Positions 55,047 through 63,249 of a stretch of DNA of 64,000 nt are shown one piece after another. Below the pieces are notes generated by a model, which did no database searches, had not been told where the DNA came from, and worked only from the letters and a program-made list of their open reading frames with translations. Every line of letters starts with the position of its first letter. Position 1 is the first letter of the stretch. The stretch is from CAZOVB01 sp964583095 (GTDB lineage Bacteria > Planctomycetota > Phycisphaerae > SM23-33), in NCBI GenBank assembly GCA_964583095.1, contig CAZOVB010000022.1, forward strand, positions 1 to 64,000, given 5' to 3'. Position numbers and translations under genes: made by a program.

Positions 55047-57431
55047 TCAGATGTCTCCTTGGGGCAGCGCCAGGAAGTGGGGCGAAGAGAAGGTCAATAC
55101 GGAGGAATCCTGGTAGGCCCCGTCGGCCTCGACAGCCACGCAGGCCCAGGCGGGATTGGGGCCGTAGTACTTCGTCTCCAGCTCGAAACGCGCCGAGGTC
55201 CCCTCCAGGTCCGTCCAGGGACCCATCTCGCCGTTTACCATCAGCGCTGCCCTCCGCAGCGGCTTGGCTGAGGAAGCATGGGCCTGGATTTTGACCGTGT
55301 CGACCGCCTGGACTTCACTGCCCATGGGCTGTCCGTTGCAGGTGGTCCACAGGGCGACCTTGCCGTTCTGTCCGGCGAGGGTCCGACGGTTCCAGAGGGC
55401 TTCCCAGACGCTCTGGGCGTCGGCTTTCTCGGCCCAGATGCCGGTGATGCAATAATGGAGGATGCCCTCGCCTCCATTGTGGTCACTGCCGGCCACCAGG
55501 CCCATCTTGGCGCCTTTGTCGAAGAAATTGGCGGGAAAGGCCGGCAGGCCCTGGTCCCGGGGTGTCTGGTTGAGCAAGGCGCAGCCGCGGTTCTGCATCG
55601 CCTCGGCGGCAATTTCCAGATCCGGTGCCCAGTCGCGACCGATCAGGTCACTCTGGGGATCGCCCCCCTGCCAGTTCCAGCCGTGGAAGTGTCGCATCAC
55701 CGCTACGCTTCGCCGGGGCAGTTCCTTGCGGATGCGACGGTAGATCTCATTTCGGCTGTGGAAACGGTAGACGATGCGCCAGAGACGGTCGGCGATGTCA
55801 CGATCGATCGCATAGAAATTCGTATGGTGGTCCGGGAATATTCCCGGCTCGCACCCGTAGAGAACGACGCACTCGTCCCCGGCCTCGGCTTCGAGCATGT
55901 CCCAGTGGTAAGCGACCTCGCGTTGGTTCATCAGGTGCAGGTGGTCGGTGAAGGTCAGAACCCTGCAGCCCAGCACATCTCGCGGGAAGCGGACCATCTC
56001 CTCGGGCGAGCCGTCCATCGAGGCCATGCACTTGGAGTAGACGGTATGGTTGTGAATGTCCGACCAGAGAAGCACGGGCGATGCCGATTCCAGTTTCTCC
56101 GGTGCCGGGGCGATGGCTTCCCAGCTTGGGGGGCGAATCTGGACGCCGATGCGGCTGGGCGGAATCGGCCGGGGGCCGGGCAGGTCTTCCAACGGGAGCC
56201 GGTGAATCTCGGCGGCGGGATCCTTGATCGGCTGGGGGACCCAAGCCCCTCGCCGGCCTGTGGCTTCTTCCTCGAAGGTCCGGATCGGTCGCTGATCAAA
56301 AGCTGTGTGGGTCAGTTCAATGCCGTCCTGCTGCTGTCGCACGAAGTAGGGGGTATCGCAGGTGGTGAGTCGCTGATTGAGCCGGACCGGATCCGACCAG
56401 CCCCAGCCCCGACGGAAGATGGCCATCACGTCCCAGCCGAACTCCTTGTTACCCCGGGGGGCGAACTGGCGATAGGCCACGGCCGGCTGGGAGTTGAGAA
56501 TCCAGGGCCGGGGGGTAATCGGCGGGCACTGGATATAACGAGGCTTCCTCCACCAGCCTGCGGTCTGGCCGGCGAAGGACCGATGCAGGGGGGGAAGCAG
56601 TCCATTGGCGGTGGCTTCGGCGGGGAGCCAGCGCGTGGCATCGGAGCTGAGCTTCCAGAGGCCCAGTTCGCGACAGATGCCGATAAGCTCGAAGTGGCCC
56701 CACCGGTCGGAAAGTTCGGCGGCCAGGTAGAGCGCAGCGTTGTCGGCATCCCAGGCGAGCTGTCCCTTGTAGGCGTAGGGCAGGGGGGCCTGGAGGCGGA
56801 CGGGCTCGGACTGATCGAGAACATCGAGAAGTTCGGGAGCGATTCGATCGGGACCGACTCGCTCGGCCAGCAGGTACAGCTTCGAACCTGTCGAGAAGAG
56901 GCCCGGATAGCGAAGGTCGGACTCCAGAAGGGTTTTGCCCTGGGTATCGACAACGAGGCTGACACAGCCTTGCCCTCGGGCCTGCTGGAAGGCCAGGTAG
57001 CAGGCATCCTGATGGTATTCCACCGACAGACGGGCAGGGGCTGTAGGTGTTCTCAGAACGGTGGAGGTTTCGCCCGCCTGGAGAAGGCGAATTTCCCACT
57101 GGTCCTCGACCTTGCGGGCCCAGGCAACCATCGGCTGGGGGGTGGTCGCCGACGGGCAGGCCGGGCCGATCAGTCTCTGTGGCTGCTTTTCCAGGTTCTT
57201 CCGCGTGCCATCGGGTCCGGCCAGGACGAGCCCCCGAGGGGTCAGCTCATCCAGGGCCTGGTACCACTGCTCTTGCGAGACACCTTCGAGTAGATGGTAT
57301 TTCTCGGGGTTCGAGGCTTCCAGAAAGCCTTCGTCGCAGGCGTCGCGGGTCAGGGCGCATACGTAGGATCCTTCGTCGCATTGTCCTGCGGCGCATTCGA
57401 ATCCGTTTTCGATCTTTTGTGTCAAGGACAT
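55047..57431 (-). CDS. DUF3604/CehA-like protein with PHP-type metal site
   Basis: The 794-residue protein has an N-terminal half of beta-rich, propeller-like sequence (to about 430). A PHP-type metallohydrolase domain follows: WSDIHNHTVYSKC, TFTDHLHL, MRHFHGW and GLVAGSDHNGG supply the metal-binding His and Asp residues. A C-terminal Ig-like segment (AALMVNGEMGPWTDLEG) ends it. DUF3604/CehA-McbA proteins hydrolyse phosphoesters, carbamates or similar bonds; the substrate here is unknown. It is the first gene of the operon and its stop touches the next start. No signal peptide is evident. Confidence 0.78.
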   Translation of the reverse strand: MSLTQKIENGFECAAGQCDEGSYVCALTRDACDEGFLEASNPEKYHLLEGVSQEQWYQALDELTPRGLVLAGPDGTRKNLEKQPQRLIGPACPSATTPQPMVAWARKVEDQWEIRLLQAGETSTVLRTPTAPARLSVEYHQDACYLAFQQARGQGCVSLVVDTQGKTLLESDLRYPGLFSTGSKLYLLAERVGPDRIAPELLDVLDQSEPVRLQAPLPYAYKGQLAWDADNAALYLAAELSDRWGHFELIGICRELGLWKLSSDATRWLPAEATANGLLPPLHRSFAGQTAGWWRKPRYIQCPPITPRPWILNSQPAVAYRQFAPRGNKEFGWDVMAIFRRGWGWSDPVRLNQRLTTCDTPYFVRQQQDGIELTHTAFDQRPIRTFEEEATGRRGAWVPQPIKDPAAEIHRLPLEDLPGPRPIPPSRIGVQIRPPSWEAIAPAPEKLESASPVLLWSDIHNHTVYSKCMASMDGSPEEMVRFPRDVLGCRVLTFTDHLHLMNQREVAYHWDMLEAEAGDECVVLYGCEPGIFPDHHTNFYAIDRDIADRLWRIVYRFHSRNEIYRRIRKELPRRSVAVMRHFHGWNWQGGDPQSDLIGRDWAPDLEIAAEAMQNRGCALLNQTPRDQGLPAFPANFFDKGAKMGLVAGSDHNGGEGILHYCITGIWAEKADAQSVWEALWNRRTLAGQNGKVALWTTCNGQPMGSEVQAVDTVKIQAHASSAKPLRRAALMVNGEMGPWTDLEGTSARFELETKYYGPNPAWACVAVEADGAYQDSSVLTFSSPHFLALPQGDI

Positions 57432-57521
57432 CGGATCTGACTCCTTTTACAGAACGTGTCATACTAGCAACGGTCCGGATGACCTGCAACGAGGCTCCAA
57501 CAGAATCCTTCAATAAAGGAA

Positions 57522-57555
57522 GCGGCGACCCGGACAATAGTCTCCAGGTCGCCGC
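57522..57555 (-). terminator. hairpin terminator of the ExbB/ExbD operon
   Basis: GCGGCGACC (57522-57530) and GGTCGCCGC (57547-57555) form a 9-bp perfect stem. On the minus strand it lies about 30 bp past the last stop and is followed by TTCCTTTATT. Confidence 0.65.
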
Positions 57556-57584
57556 CGTATAGGGTGATTCGCAACAAATCGGGG

Positions 57585-59735
57585 CTATTTGACCTCGGGC
57601 ACCATGAGCGTCAGGCTGAAGCCCACGGCGATGTGGCCGTTTTCGACACGGAAGAGAATCCGGTTAATGCCCTTGCTGAAATGCACTTTGCGCCAGGCCT
57701 CGTCGATATCCCAGCCTTTCTGTTGGGTCGCGCTGATCCAGACCGGGATCTCGTTGATGTACAGAATGCCACGGTCATCGGATCCGGTGGCCAGGAGCAT
57801 GTCCATCGCTTCCTCGAAGTAAACCTCCGTGTAGGCGTACCAGATTCCATATTCGACGGGGTCGGCCGGTGTCATCCGGGGGCGGGTGGTCTCGACATAG
57901 GACCACTTGAGTTCGCGCCCGTCGGAGAGCTTGTATCTGGCATCGAGGTCGACAAGGGTATCGGGTGGATATTGCCTGTCGATGTTCCTTCGGCCGGGGT
58001 TGGGCCAGGGGCCGATCGTCCACCAGCGATCAATGTAGACATATCGGGCACCGCGCCCGCTGTCGGCTGTGATCTTCCGGCCCGGGACGCGGACCATCGA
58101 TTCGACCAGTTGGGGGACGCTTCCAGGAATCTGCCCCTGACTCTGGAGCATGAGTTTCTTGATCTCCTCGAGCTTCTCCTCGGTGGTCAGGTCCTTGAAG
58201 TCAATGCTGGCCTGGGGCGAAGCGGCGGTTTCCTGCATCATCTGCATGACCTGGGACATGTCGGCGTAGTCGCCGGAAATATCCTCCATCGCCAGGTCGC
58301 GAATCAGCAGGGCGAATTCCTCCTGCTGCTGCATTTCCTCGGCCATCTCGAGTTCATCCTGGCCGAATTTGAGATTCTCAGCCGACTGCTTGGCGGTCTC
58401 GAGCATCTGGTAGGCGACCTTGACCATGGAGCCGGTTTCGCGTTTGGCTTTTCGGATTTCCTCCTTCTTGGCCTCGAAACGCTCTTCGTTCGGAGTCTCC
58501 TTTCGGATCAGCTCCGCGTTGAGTTCCGGCCGTTCAGGACGGACCAGGTCGATGTTCTTGCGGGCTTGCTCGAGTTCCATGTCACGGACCATGGCCAGGT
58601 CCATCGCGCGGATTTCCTTTAGCTTCCTGGCCAGGGCATCCTCTTTCTCTTTGCCCATCTGGTATAGATCGGGGATGTCCGCCTGGGAGGCGTTTTCTTC
58701 GGCCTCCTTCTTGTCGGGTCCGGGCTTCAGGGCTGTTTCGCCCTGGGAGTTGTCTTGGCCTTGCTGCCCGTTTGCCGCAATGGCAGCGTTGGCCTGCTGC
58801 TGGTTCTGCTTGATCTCCTTCTCAAGGGCCTTGATAGCCTCTTTCTGAGCTTCCAACGCGCGTCTCTCGGTCCGGATCGCAGCCTGTCGAGCCTCTTGGG
58901 CCTTGGCCACTATCTCTTTGCGAGCCTCGATCGCCTGGGACTTCTTGTTCAAATTCTTCTGGAGACGGTTGAGTTTGCCCTTGCTGGGCTTTTCCTTGGC
59001 CTCTTCTTCGGAGATCTGCTTTTGCAGATCCTGGACCTGCTGTTTCATCTGCTCCGGTTCCGGCGCCATCCGGTCCGCCTGCGCGTGGTGTGTGCTGGCG
59101 TCGTTTCGGCTCTCTGTCGCCTGGAGGTGCTCTCGGGCAGCCTCTGCCTGTGCTTGCTGCGAGTCGGTTACGTCGAAGGGAACGACCTGCAGTTTCTCCA
59201 GGGCCCTGTCCTGGGCGTGCTGGGCCCTGGCGAGGTGACGGTCCACTTCCTGGGAGGGTTTTTCGATTTCCAGGGCTTCCAGGCTTTCAGCCAGCGCCTT
59301 GCGGGCGGTTTCCATCTCCTTGATGGCTTCCTCGGCCGCCCGCCGCTGCTGATAAGCCTGGAACTGCTGGTACTTCGAGGAGACCTCATCGAGCAACTGG
59401 TCCATCTCCCTCTCGACGCGGGACTGCTCCAGGATGTTGCGTCGCGTCTGGGTTTCGGCGCTTTCCTCGATGGTCTCCGAGACCTTGTTGAGCGTCTCGG
59501 AGCTCATGGTGTTTTCCGGCTTGGTCGGGGCCAGGGTTTCCCGGATCACCTGCCGCAGCGGAGTGAAATACACCAGCAGAACCGCTGCGACCAAATGCAC
59601 CGCAAGACTTACGCCGAACCAGGGGAAGGAGCGTCGCGAGCGGATTCGCCGGCGCACCCGTTCCTCCACATCAGAAGTCCGGGATCTGGCTGGGGTCTCC
59701 GTGGTCTGTCCCGAGTTGGGTCTTGTATTCGACAT
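57585..59735 (-). CDS. membrane-anchored coiled-coil protein of an ExbB/ExbD operon
   Basis: The 716-residue product has a basic N-terminus and one membrane helix (PWFGVSLAVHLVAAVLLVYFTPL), as in TonB/TolA. A long charged helical region (about 85-470, rich in Gln, Glu and Lys) follows. The C-terminal beta domain is about 530-716 (YVYIDRWWTIGPWPNPGRRNIDRQYPP; RGILYINEIPVWISATQ; INRILFRVENGHIAVGFSLTLMVP), reminiscent of the lectin/PA14-like domains that read displaced ligands. There is no TonB C-terminal domain. ATG 59735, with AGGA upstream, makes a 65-nt overlap with exbD; a GTG at 59669, 1 nt after the exbD stop, is an alternative and keeps the helix. Confidence 0.75.
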   Translation of the reverse strand: MSNTRPNSGQTTETPARSRTSDVEERVRRRIRSRRSFPWFGVSLAVHLVAAVLLVYFTPLRQVIRETLAPTKPENTMSSETLNKVSETIEESAETQTRRNILEQSRVEREMDQLLDEVSSKYQQFQAYQQRRAAEEAIKEMETARKALAESLEALEIEKPSQEVDRHLARAQHAQDRALEKLQVVPFDVTDSQQAQAEAAREHLQATESRNDASTHHAQADRMAPEPEQMKQQVQDLQKQISEEEAKEKPSKGKLNRLQKNLNKKSQAIEARKEIVAKAQEARQAAIRTERRALEAQKEAIKALEKEIKQNQQQANAAIAANGQQGQDNSQGETALKPGPDKKEAEENASQADIPDLYQMGKEKEDALARKLKEIRAMDLAMVRDMELEQARKNIDLVRPERPELNAELIRKETPNEERFEAKKEEIRKAKRETGSMVKVAYQMLETAKQSAENLKFGQDELEMAEEMQQQEEFALLIRDLAMEDISGDYADMSQVMQMMQETAASPQASIDFKDLTTEEKLEEIKKLMLQSQGQIPGSVPQLVESMVRVPGRKITADSGRGARYVYIDRWWTIGPWPNPGRRNIDRQYPPDTLVDLDARYKLSDGRELKWSYVETTRPRMTPADPVEYGIWYAYTEVYFEEAMDMLLATGSDDRGILYINEIPVWISATQQKGWDIDEAWRKVHFSKGINRILFRVENGHIAVGFSLTLMVPEVK

Positions 59736-60114
59736 TTTTCATTCCTACGAATTTGCACAGCCCGGCCACCTTGCTGAAGGCGTGCATCTGGGTTTTGCGG
59801 TCGGTGGAGATCAGGATCGGCGTCTCGGGAGCTTCCCGGGCCAGTTCCTTGAGCCGGTCGGTCAAGGCCTGGTCTCCGATGGGCTCGGCGCCCCAATAAA
59901 TCGTGTTCTCTTCATCCACGCTGATGATCTTCGTATCGTCGGCTACCGGTTTGCTGACAGCCACGGGCGAAACCGGTGGATCCAGCTCCACGACCTTCTC
60001 GATCTTCTTGAGTGACGTAGCCACCAGGAAGAAGATCAGCAGCAGAAAGACGCAGTCGATCAGTGGAGCCATCTGCACTTCTACGCGTTCGTCGTCCTCA
60101 AAGTTGATCCGCAT
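59671..60114 (-). CDS. exbD: ExbD/TolR-family biopolymer transport protein
   Basis: The 147-residue protein has the short cytoplasmic start with VEVQMAPLIDCVFLLLIFFLVATS, in which the Asp in LID is the conserved proton-pathway residue. A periplasmic domain follows (TPILISTDRKTQMHAFSKVAGLCKFVGMKNVEYKT). It forms the proton-driven motor with ExbB. The start lies 1 nt after the exbB-like stop. The C-terminal end overlaps the coiled-coil gene. Confidence 0.9.
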   Translation of the reverse strand: MRINFEDDERVEVQMAPLIDCVFLLLIFFLVATSLKKIEKVVELDPPVSPVAVSKPVADDTKIISVDEENTIYWGAEPIGDQALTDRLKELAREAPETPILISTDRKTQMHAFSKVAGLCKFVGMKNVEYKTQLGTDHGDPSQIPDF

Positions 60115-60115
60115 T

Positions 60116-60949
60116 TCAGGCCTCCGCCTTCGAGGGCCCCGAATACCACTCGGTCAACAGTTCACTGACCTCTTCTTCCAGCATAACCCCGTAGAGGCTG
60201 GTTCGGCTGCGGAAGAAGTGGTAGATTGCCAGGGCAGGTACGGCGATGGCCAGTCCGGCCCCGGTGGTGATCAGCGCTTTGGATATGTCTCCACCCAGCA
60301 GGGAAGCGTCGCCCAAAGATCCGGCGGCGGCGACCTTGTCGAATGCGCCGATCATGCCGATGACCGTTCCCAGGAGTCCCAGCAGGGGAGAGAGGGTCGC
60401 CACCACCGCCAGGGGATAGGCCTTTTGCAGGTGCCGCTTGAGATCGCGCGCTGCGACGTCGCCGGCCATCATCGAAACGTCATTGAGACTGTTGCTGCGG
60501 TGACGGGCGACCGTGGCCAGCGCCCGGGCCAGCGTGGAAGGATTGTCCTGGTCCAGTCGCTCGAGCTTGTCGAACTGCCCGTTGGCCCAGAGGCGGTTGG
60601 CCTGGTCGCCCAGGCCTTCCGGAACGATGACGCGCCGACGAAGATTCACCAGACGTTCAATCGTGTAGGCCAGGCCGAAAATGCTCACAGCCAACAGGAA
60701 GATCATTGTCCAGCCGCCCTGTTTGAGCTTCAGCAGAAAGGCCTCGCCCTGGGTTCGCCTGGGCTGATCATCCTCTTGGGGAGTATCGGCCGAGTCCTGG
60801 GTTGCGGGCTCTCCATCTTGCCGGCCGGTCTGGCTTGTCGTCTCGTCGCCCGGCTGACCACCGGGTTGCGGATTGTCCTGGGCAACAAGATTTCCCGAAA
60901 ACAATAGAAGGGCCAACAACATGGCCGTGAGGCTACGTGCAATTCTCAT
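60116..60949 (-). CDS. exbB: ExbB/TolQ/MotA-family proton channel protein
   Basis: The 277-residue protein has a signal-peptide-like N-terminus (TAMLLALLLFSGNLVAQ) and a Pro/Gln/Asp-rich periplasmic stretch. The three-helix MotA/TolQ core follows (WTMIFLLAVSIFGLAYTIERLVNLR; LAVVATLSPLLGLLGTVIGMIGAFDKVA; ITTGAGLAIAVPALAIYHFFRSR). The extended periplasmic N-terminus with its own signal is typical of planctomycete ExbB. ATG 60949 has GGAG 8 nt upstream; a TTG just before it is ignored. It is the first gene of the three-gene operon. Confidence 0.9.
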   Translation of the reverse strand: MRIARSLTAMLLALLLFSGNLVAQDNPQPGGQPGDETTSQTGRQDGEPATQDSADTPQEDDQPRRTQGEAFLLKLKQGGWTMIFLLAVSIFGLAYTIERLVNLRRRVIVPEGLGDQANRLWANGQFDKLERLDQDNPSTLARALATVARHRSNSLNDVSMMAGDVAARDLKRHLQKAYPLAVVATLSPLLGLLGTVIGMIGAFDKVAAAGSLGDASLLGGDISKALITTGAGLAIAVPALAIYHFFRSRTSLYGVMLEEEVSELLTEWYSGPSKAEA

Positions 60950-61022
60950 CAAGTTTCTCCGATTGGGTCAAAAGCAGAAGAGAGAAGGTGAAACTCTGAA
61001 ATATCGGACTCGTTTCACCCAT

Positions 61023-61051
61023 TGTCTATCGTTCGCCAACTTAATGTTCAA
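61023..61051 (-). promoter_or_regulatory. candidate promoter of the ExbB operon
   Basis: On the minus strand TTGAAC (61051-61046) and TAGACA (61028-61023) are 17 bp apart, about 75 bp before the ATG. The surrounding DNA is AT-richer than the rest of the window. Confidence 0.3.
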
Positions 61052-61145
61052 TTTGGCAGGGCAGTTTCTGTCAAATTTGAGCTTATGCAACGATTCTTGG
61101 ATGGACGCTGTCTCTTTGTCCTGACGTGTCGGGACTCGGGCCCGG

Positions 61146-61175
61146 TTGGCCCAGACGGGTAAGGGGCGATACAAT
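61146..61175 (+). promoter_or_regulatory. candidate sigma70-type promoter of the radical SAM gene
   Basis: TTGGCC (61146-61151) and TACAAT (61170-61175) with an 18-bp spacer lie about 40 bp upstream of the start. Confidence 0.45.
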
Positions 61176-61214
61176 AGGCAAGCGCCGATTACAAGTAACA
61201 AAAAGGGAGGCAGG

Positions 61215-62651
61215 ATGATATCGCAGGACCATCGCAGCATTCGGGAAGAAGTGTCATACATTGCGGCCGAACTCGCCGGCCGGGCCGTAGCCTTTACGCT
61301 GCGCTACCCCCAGCTTCGCAATGTGCTCATCGGCAAGCTCATCTCGCAGTTGGAGGCATCCTATGAGCAGTACGAGGACGACCGCGAGCGATTGGCATAC
61401 AATCGGTGGCTGGGTCGGCATCTCGGGCGTTTTCTCGACCGGCTGATTGAAGAAAGGCCCAATGCCGCCAAGGCGATTCTGCGGTTCCTCGCCACCTGGA
61501 GCTTCGATGTGCGTCGCCGGACGATCGCGCAGCGGGCCGGTGCAATCAGCCCCGCCACGGTGGTCATTGAACCCACCGATCGCTGCAATCTTCGCTGTCC
61601 GGGCTGTTACGCCAACAGTGTCACCCAGGGCAGCGACCTTTCCTTCGCCAAGGTTGAGAGGATTGTGCAGGAAGTGGTGGACCTTGGCGTGACTCTGGTA
61701 ACGATTTCGGGTGGGGAGCCCCTGATCCGCGAGAAATCCGAAGGGCTGCTGACACGCCTGGCACGCAGGCATCCGGACCGCGGATTCCTGGTCTACACTA
61801 ACGGAACGCTTTTCGACCGGCAGATCGTGGGGCGTTTTGCACGGGCGGGAAATGTCTTCCCGGCCATCAGCGTCGAAGGCTTCGAGCACCAGACCGATGC
61901 GCGCCGCGGCAGGGGCATCTACCAGCAGAACCGTCACGTGCGGAAGCTCCTGGCCCAACGGGGGGTCATGACCGGTTTCTCGGCCACGCTGACAAGCGAG
62001 AACTGCGAGTCGATCTGCTCGGATGATTTTATCGACCTGCGGATCGAGGAAGGCGACCTCTTCGGATGGTTCTTCCTGCTCCAGCCTATCGGCAGAAGCC
62101 CGAGAGTGGACTTGATGGTCACGGCCGACCAGAGGGCCATGCTCCGCGATACGATCAATCGGTGGCGAAGCGAGGATCGGCCGATCTTCCTGGGGGACTT
62201 CTGGAACGACGGAAAAATGGTCGGAGGCTGCATGGCCGCAGGGAAGTACTACTTCCATATTTATGCCAACGGCGATATCAGTCCCTGCGTGTTCAGCCCG
62301 ATTGCCTGCGGAAACGTGATCGATATCATCCAGGGCCACAGCCGCTATGAAAGCCTGGGAGACCTGGTGCAGAATCACCCGGTGTTTGCCCGGTACCGGG
62401 AGGAACAGGATCGCATTACCGATCGGTCCCGGCCTTGTCCGCTGATCGATCAGCCCGATGCGATTCGTCGCATCTGCAGCGGGGAGGATTGGCGACCGGC
62501 CAGGAATATGGCCCCGACGTATCTGTCGGGTGAAATCGCCGAGGCGGTGGATGCAACCGCCCGGGCGTGGCAAGAGCATCTGCAGGCCCATCGGCCCGAA
62601 TCGCCGGGGGACCTGGAGAAGTTGAAAATGCCCGCTCAAGCCCCTCGGTAG
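61215..62651 (+). CDS. radical SAM protein with C-terminal Cys-containing segment
   Basis: The 478-residue protein has a helical N-terminus (~1-110). The radical SAM core follows, with cluster cysteines Cys124, Cys128 and Cys131 (CNLRCPGCYA), SGGEPL, and VYTNGTL. A SPASM-like end (CMAAGKYYFHIYANGDISPCVFSPIACGNV, then CPLID) would bind an auxiliary cluster. The layout resembles MoaA/HpnH-like enzymes that modify lipids or peptides; the substrate is unknown. ATG 61215 is set by GGGAGG 5 nt upstream, rejecting a GTG/TTG start 69 nt earlier. It is divergent from the ExbB operon and monocistronic. Confidence 0.85.
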   Translation: MISQDHRSIREEVSYIAAELAGRAVAFTLRYPQLRNVLIGKLISQLEASYEQYEDDRERLAYNRWLGRHLGRFLDRLIEERPNAAKAILRFLATWSFDVRRRTIAQRAGAISPATVVIEPTDRCNLRCPGCYANSVTQGSDLSFAKVERIVQEVVDLGVTLVTISGGEPLIREKSEGLLTRLARRHPDRGFLVYTNGTLFDRQIVGRFARAGNVFPAISVEGFEHQTDARRGRGIYQQNRHVRKLLAQRGVMTGFSATLTSENCESICSDDFIDLRIEEGDLFGWFFLLQPIGRSPRVDLMVTADQRAMLRDTINRWRSEDRPIFLGDFWNDGKMVGGCMAAGKYYFHIYANGDISPCVFSPIACGNVIDIIQGHSRYESLGDLVQNHPVFARYREEQDRITDRSRPCPLIDQPDAIRRICSGEDWRPARNMAPTYLSGEIAEAVDATARAWQEHLQAHRPESPGDLEKLKMPAQAPR

Positions 62652-62666
62652 TATTTCACTATTTGC

Positions 62667-63203
62667 CTACTTGACGATTCGCAGGATCTGCTTGAAGCGG
62701 TCGCCCTCGGCCCGGCCCAGCAGTTCGAACAGGCAGGTTTCCATGCTTGTCAGGGTTGCCCCGGTGTTGCGGATGCGTTCCAGTCCGATGGCATGATTCT
62801 CGGGGGTGCGAGAGGCGACCGCGTCGGCGACCACCTGGGTTTCCAGCCCTCGCCGGCGCAGTTCCACGGCGGTCTGGTATACGCAGATGTGCGTTTCAAT
62901 ACCGGCCAGGAGGATCGAGGCAGGTGAGGCCTCTTCCAGGGCGTCCAGAAAGCTCCGCTCGCCGCAGCAACTGAAGGAGTTCTTCTCGATGGGCCCGGCA
63001 GAGAGATGCTGGGCCACCGGTTCTATCGTGGTTCCCAGCCCGGCGGGGTTCTGCTCGCAATGGAGGATCTTCACGTTCAGGACATTGAGGCCCTGAACGA
63101 GCCGGCGCGTCGTATCGGCCAGCTTCTGGCGGTTGTGCATCACGCCAAAAAGCTTCTCCTGAAGGTCCACCAGGACCAGGCAAGTCTGTTCGGGCTTCAG
63201 CAT
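62667..63203 (-). CDS. isochorismatase-family cysteine hydrolase
   Basis: The 178-residue cytosolic protein has the isochorismatase-like catalytic triad pattern: Asp in LVLVDLQEKLF, Lys in the EKNSFSCCGERSF region, and Cys in LLAGIETHICVYQTAVELRRRG. Members hydrolyse isochorismate, nicotinamide or similar amides; the YcaC/hydrolase-2-like sequence GIETHICV does not fix the substrate. ATG 63203 follows AGGAGG at 8 nt. It is 46 nt downstream of the histidinol-dehydrogenase-family gene and probably co-transcribed. Confidence 0.85.
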   Translation of the reverse strand: MLKPEQTCLVLVDLQEKLFGVMHNRQKLADTTRRLVQGLNVLNVKILHCEQNPAGLGTTIEPVAQHLSAGPIEKNSFSCCGERSFLDALEEASPASILLAGIETHICVYQTAVELRRRGLETQVVADAVASRTPENHAIGLERIRNTGATLTSMETCLFELLGRAEGDRFKQILRIVK

Positions 63204-63249
63204 GGTTCGTGCCTCCTGGCAGCCGACGGGCAATCGGGGAGTTACAGGT

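Noticed and set aside
55278..57293. A 671-codon plus-strand frame over the PHP/DUF3604 gene
   Set aside because: Antisense shadow; the minus strand has the PHP metal motifs.
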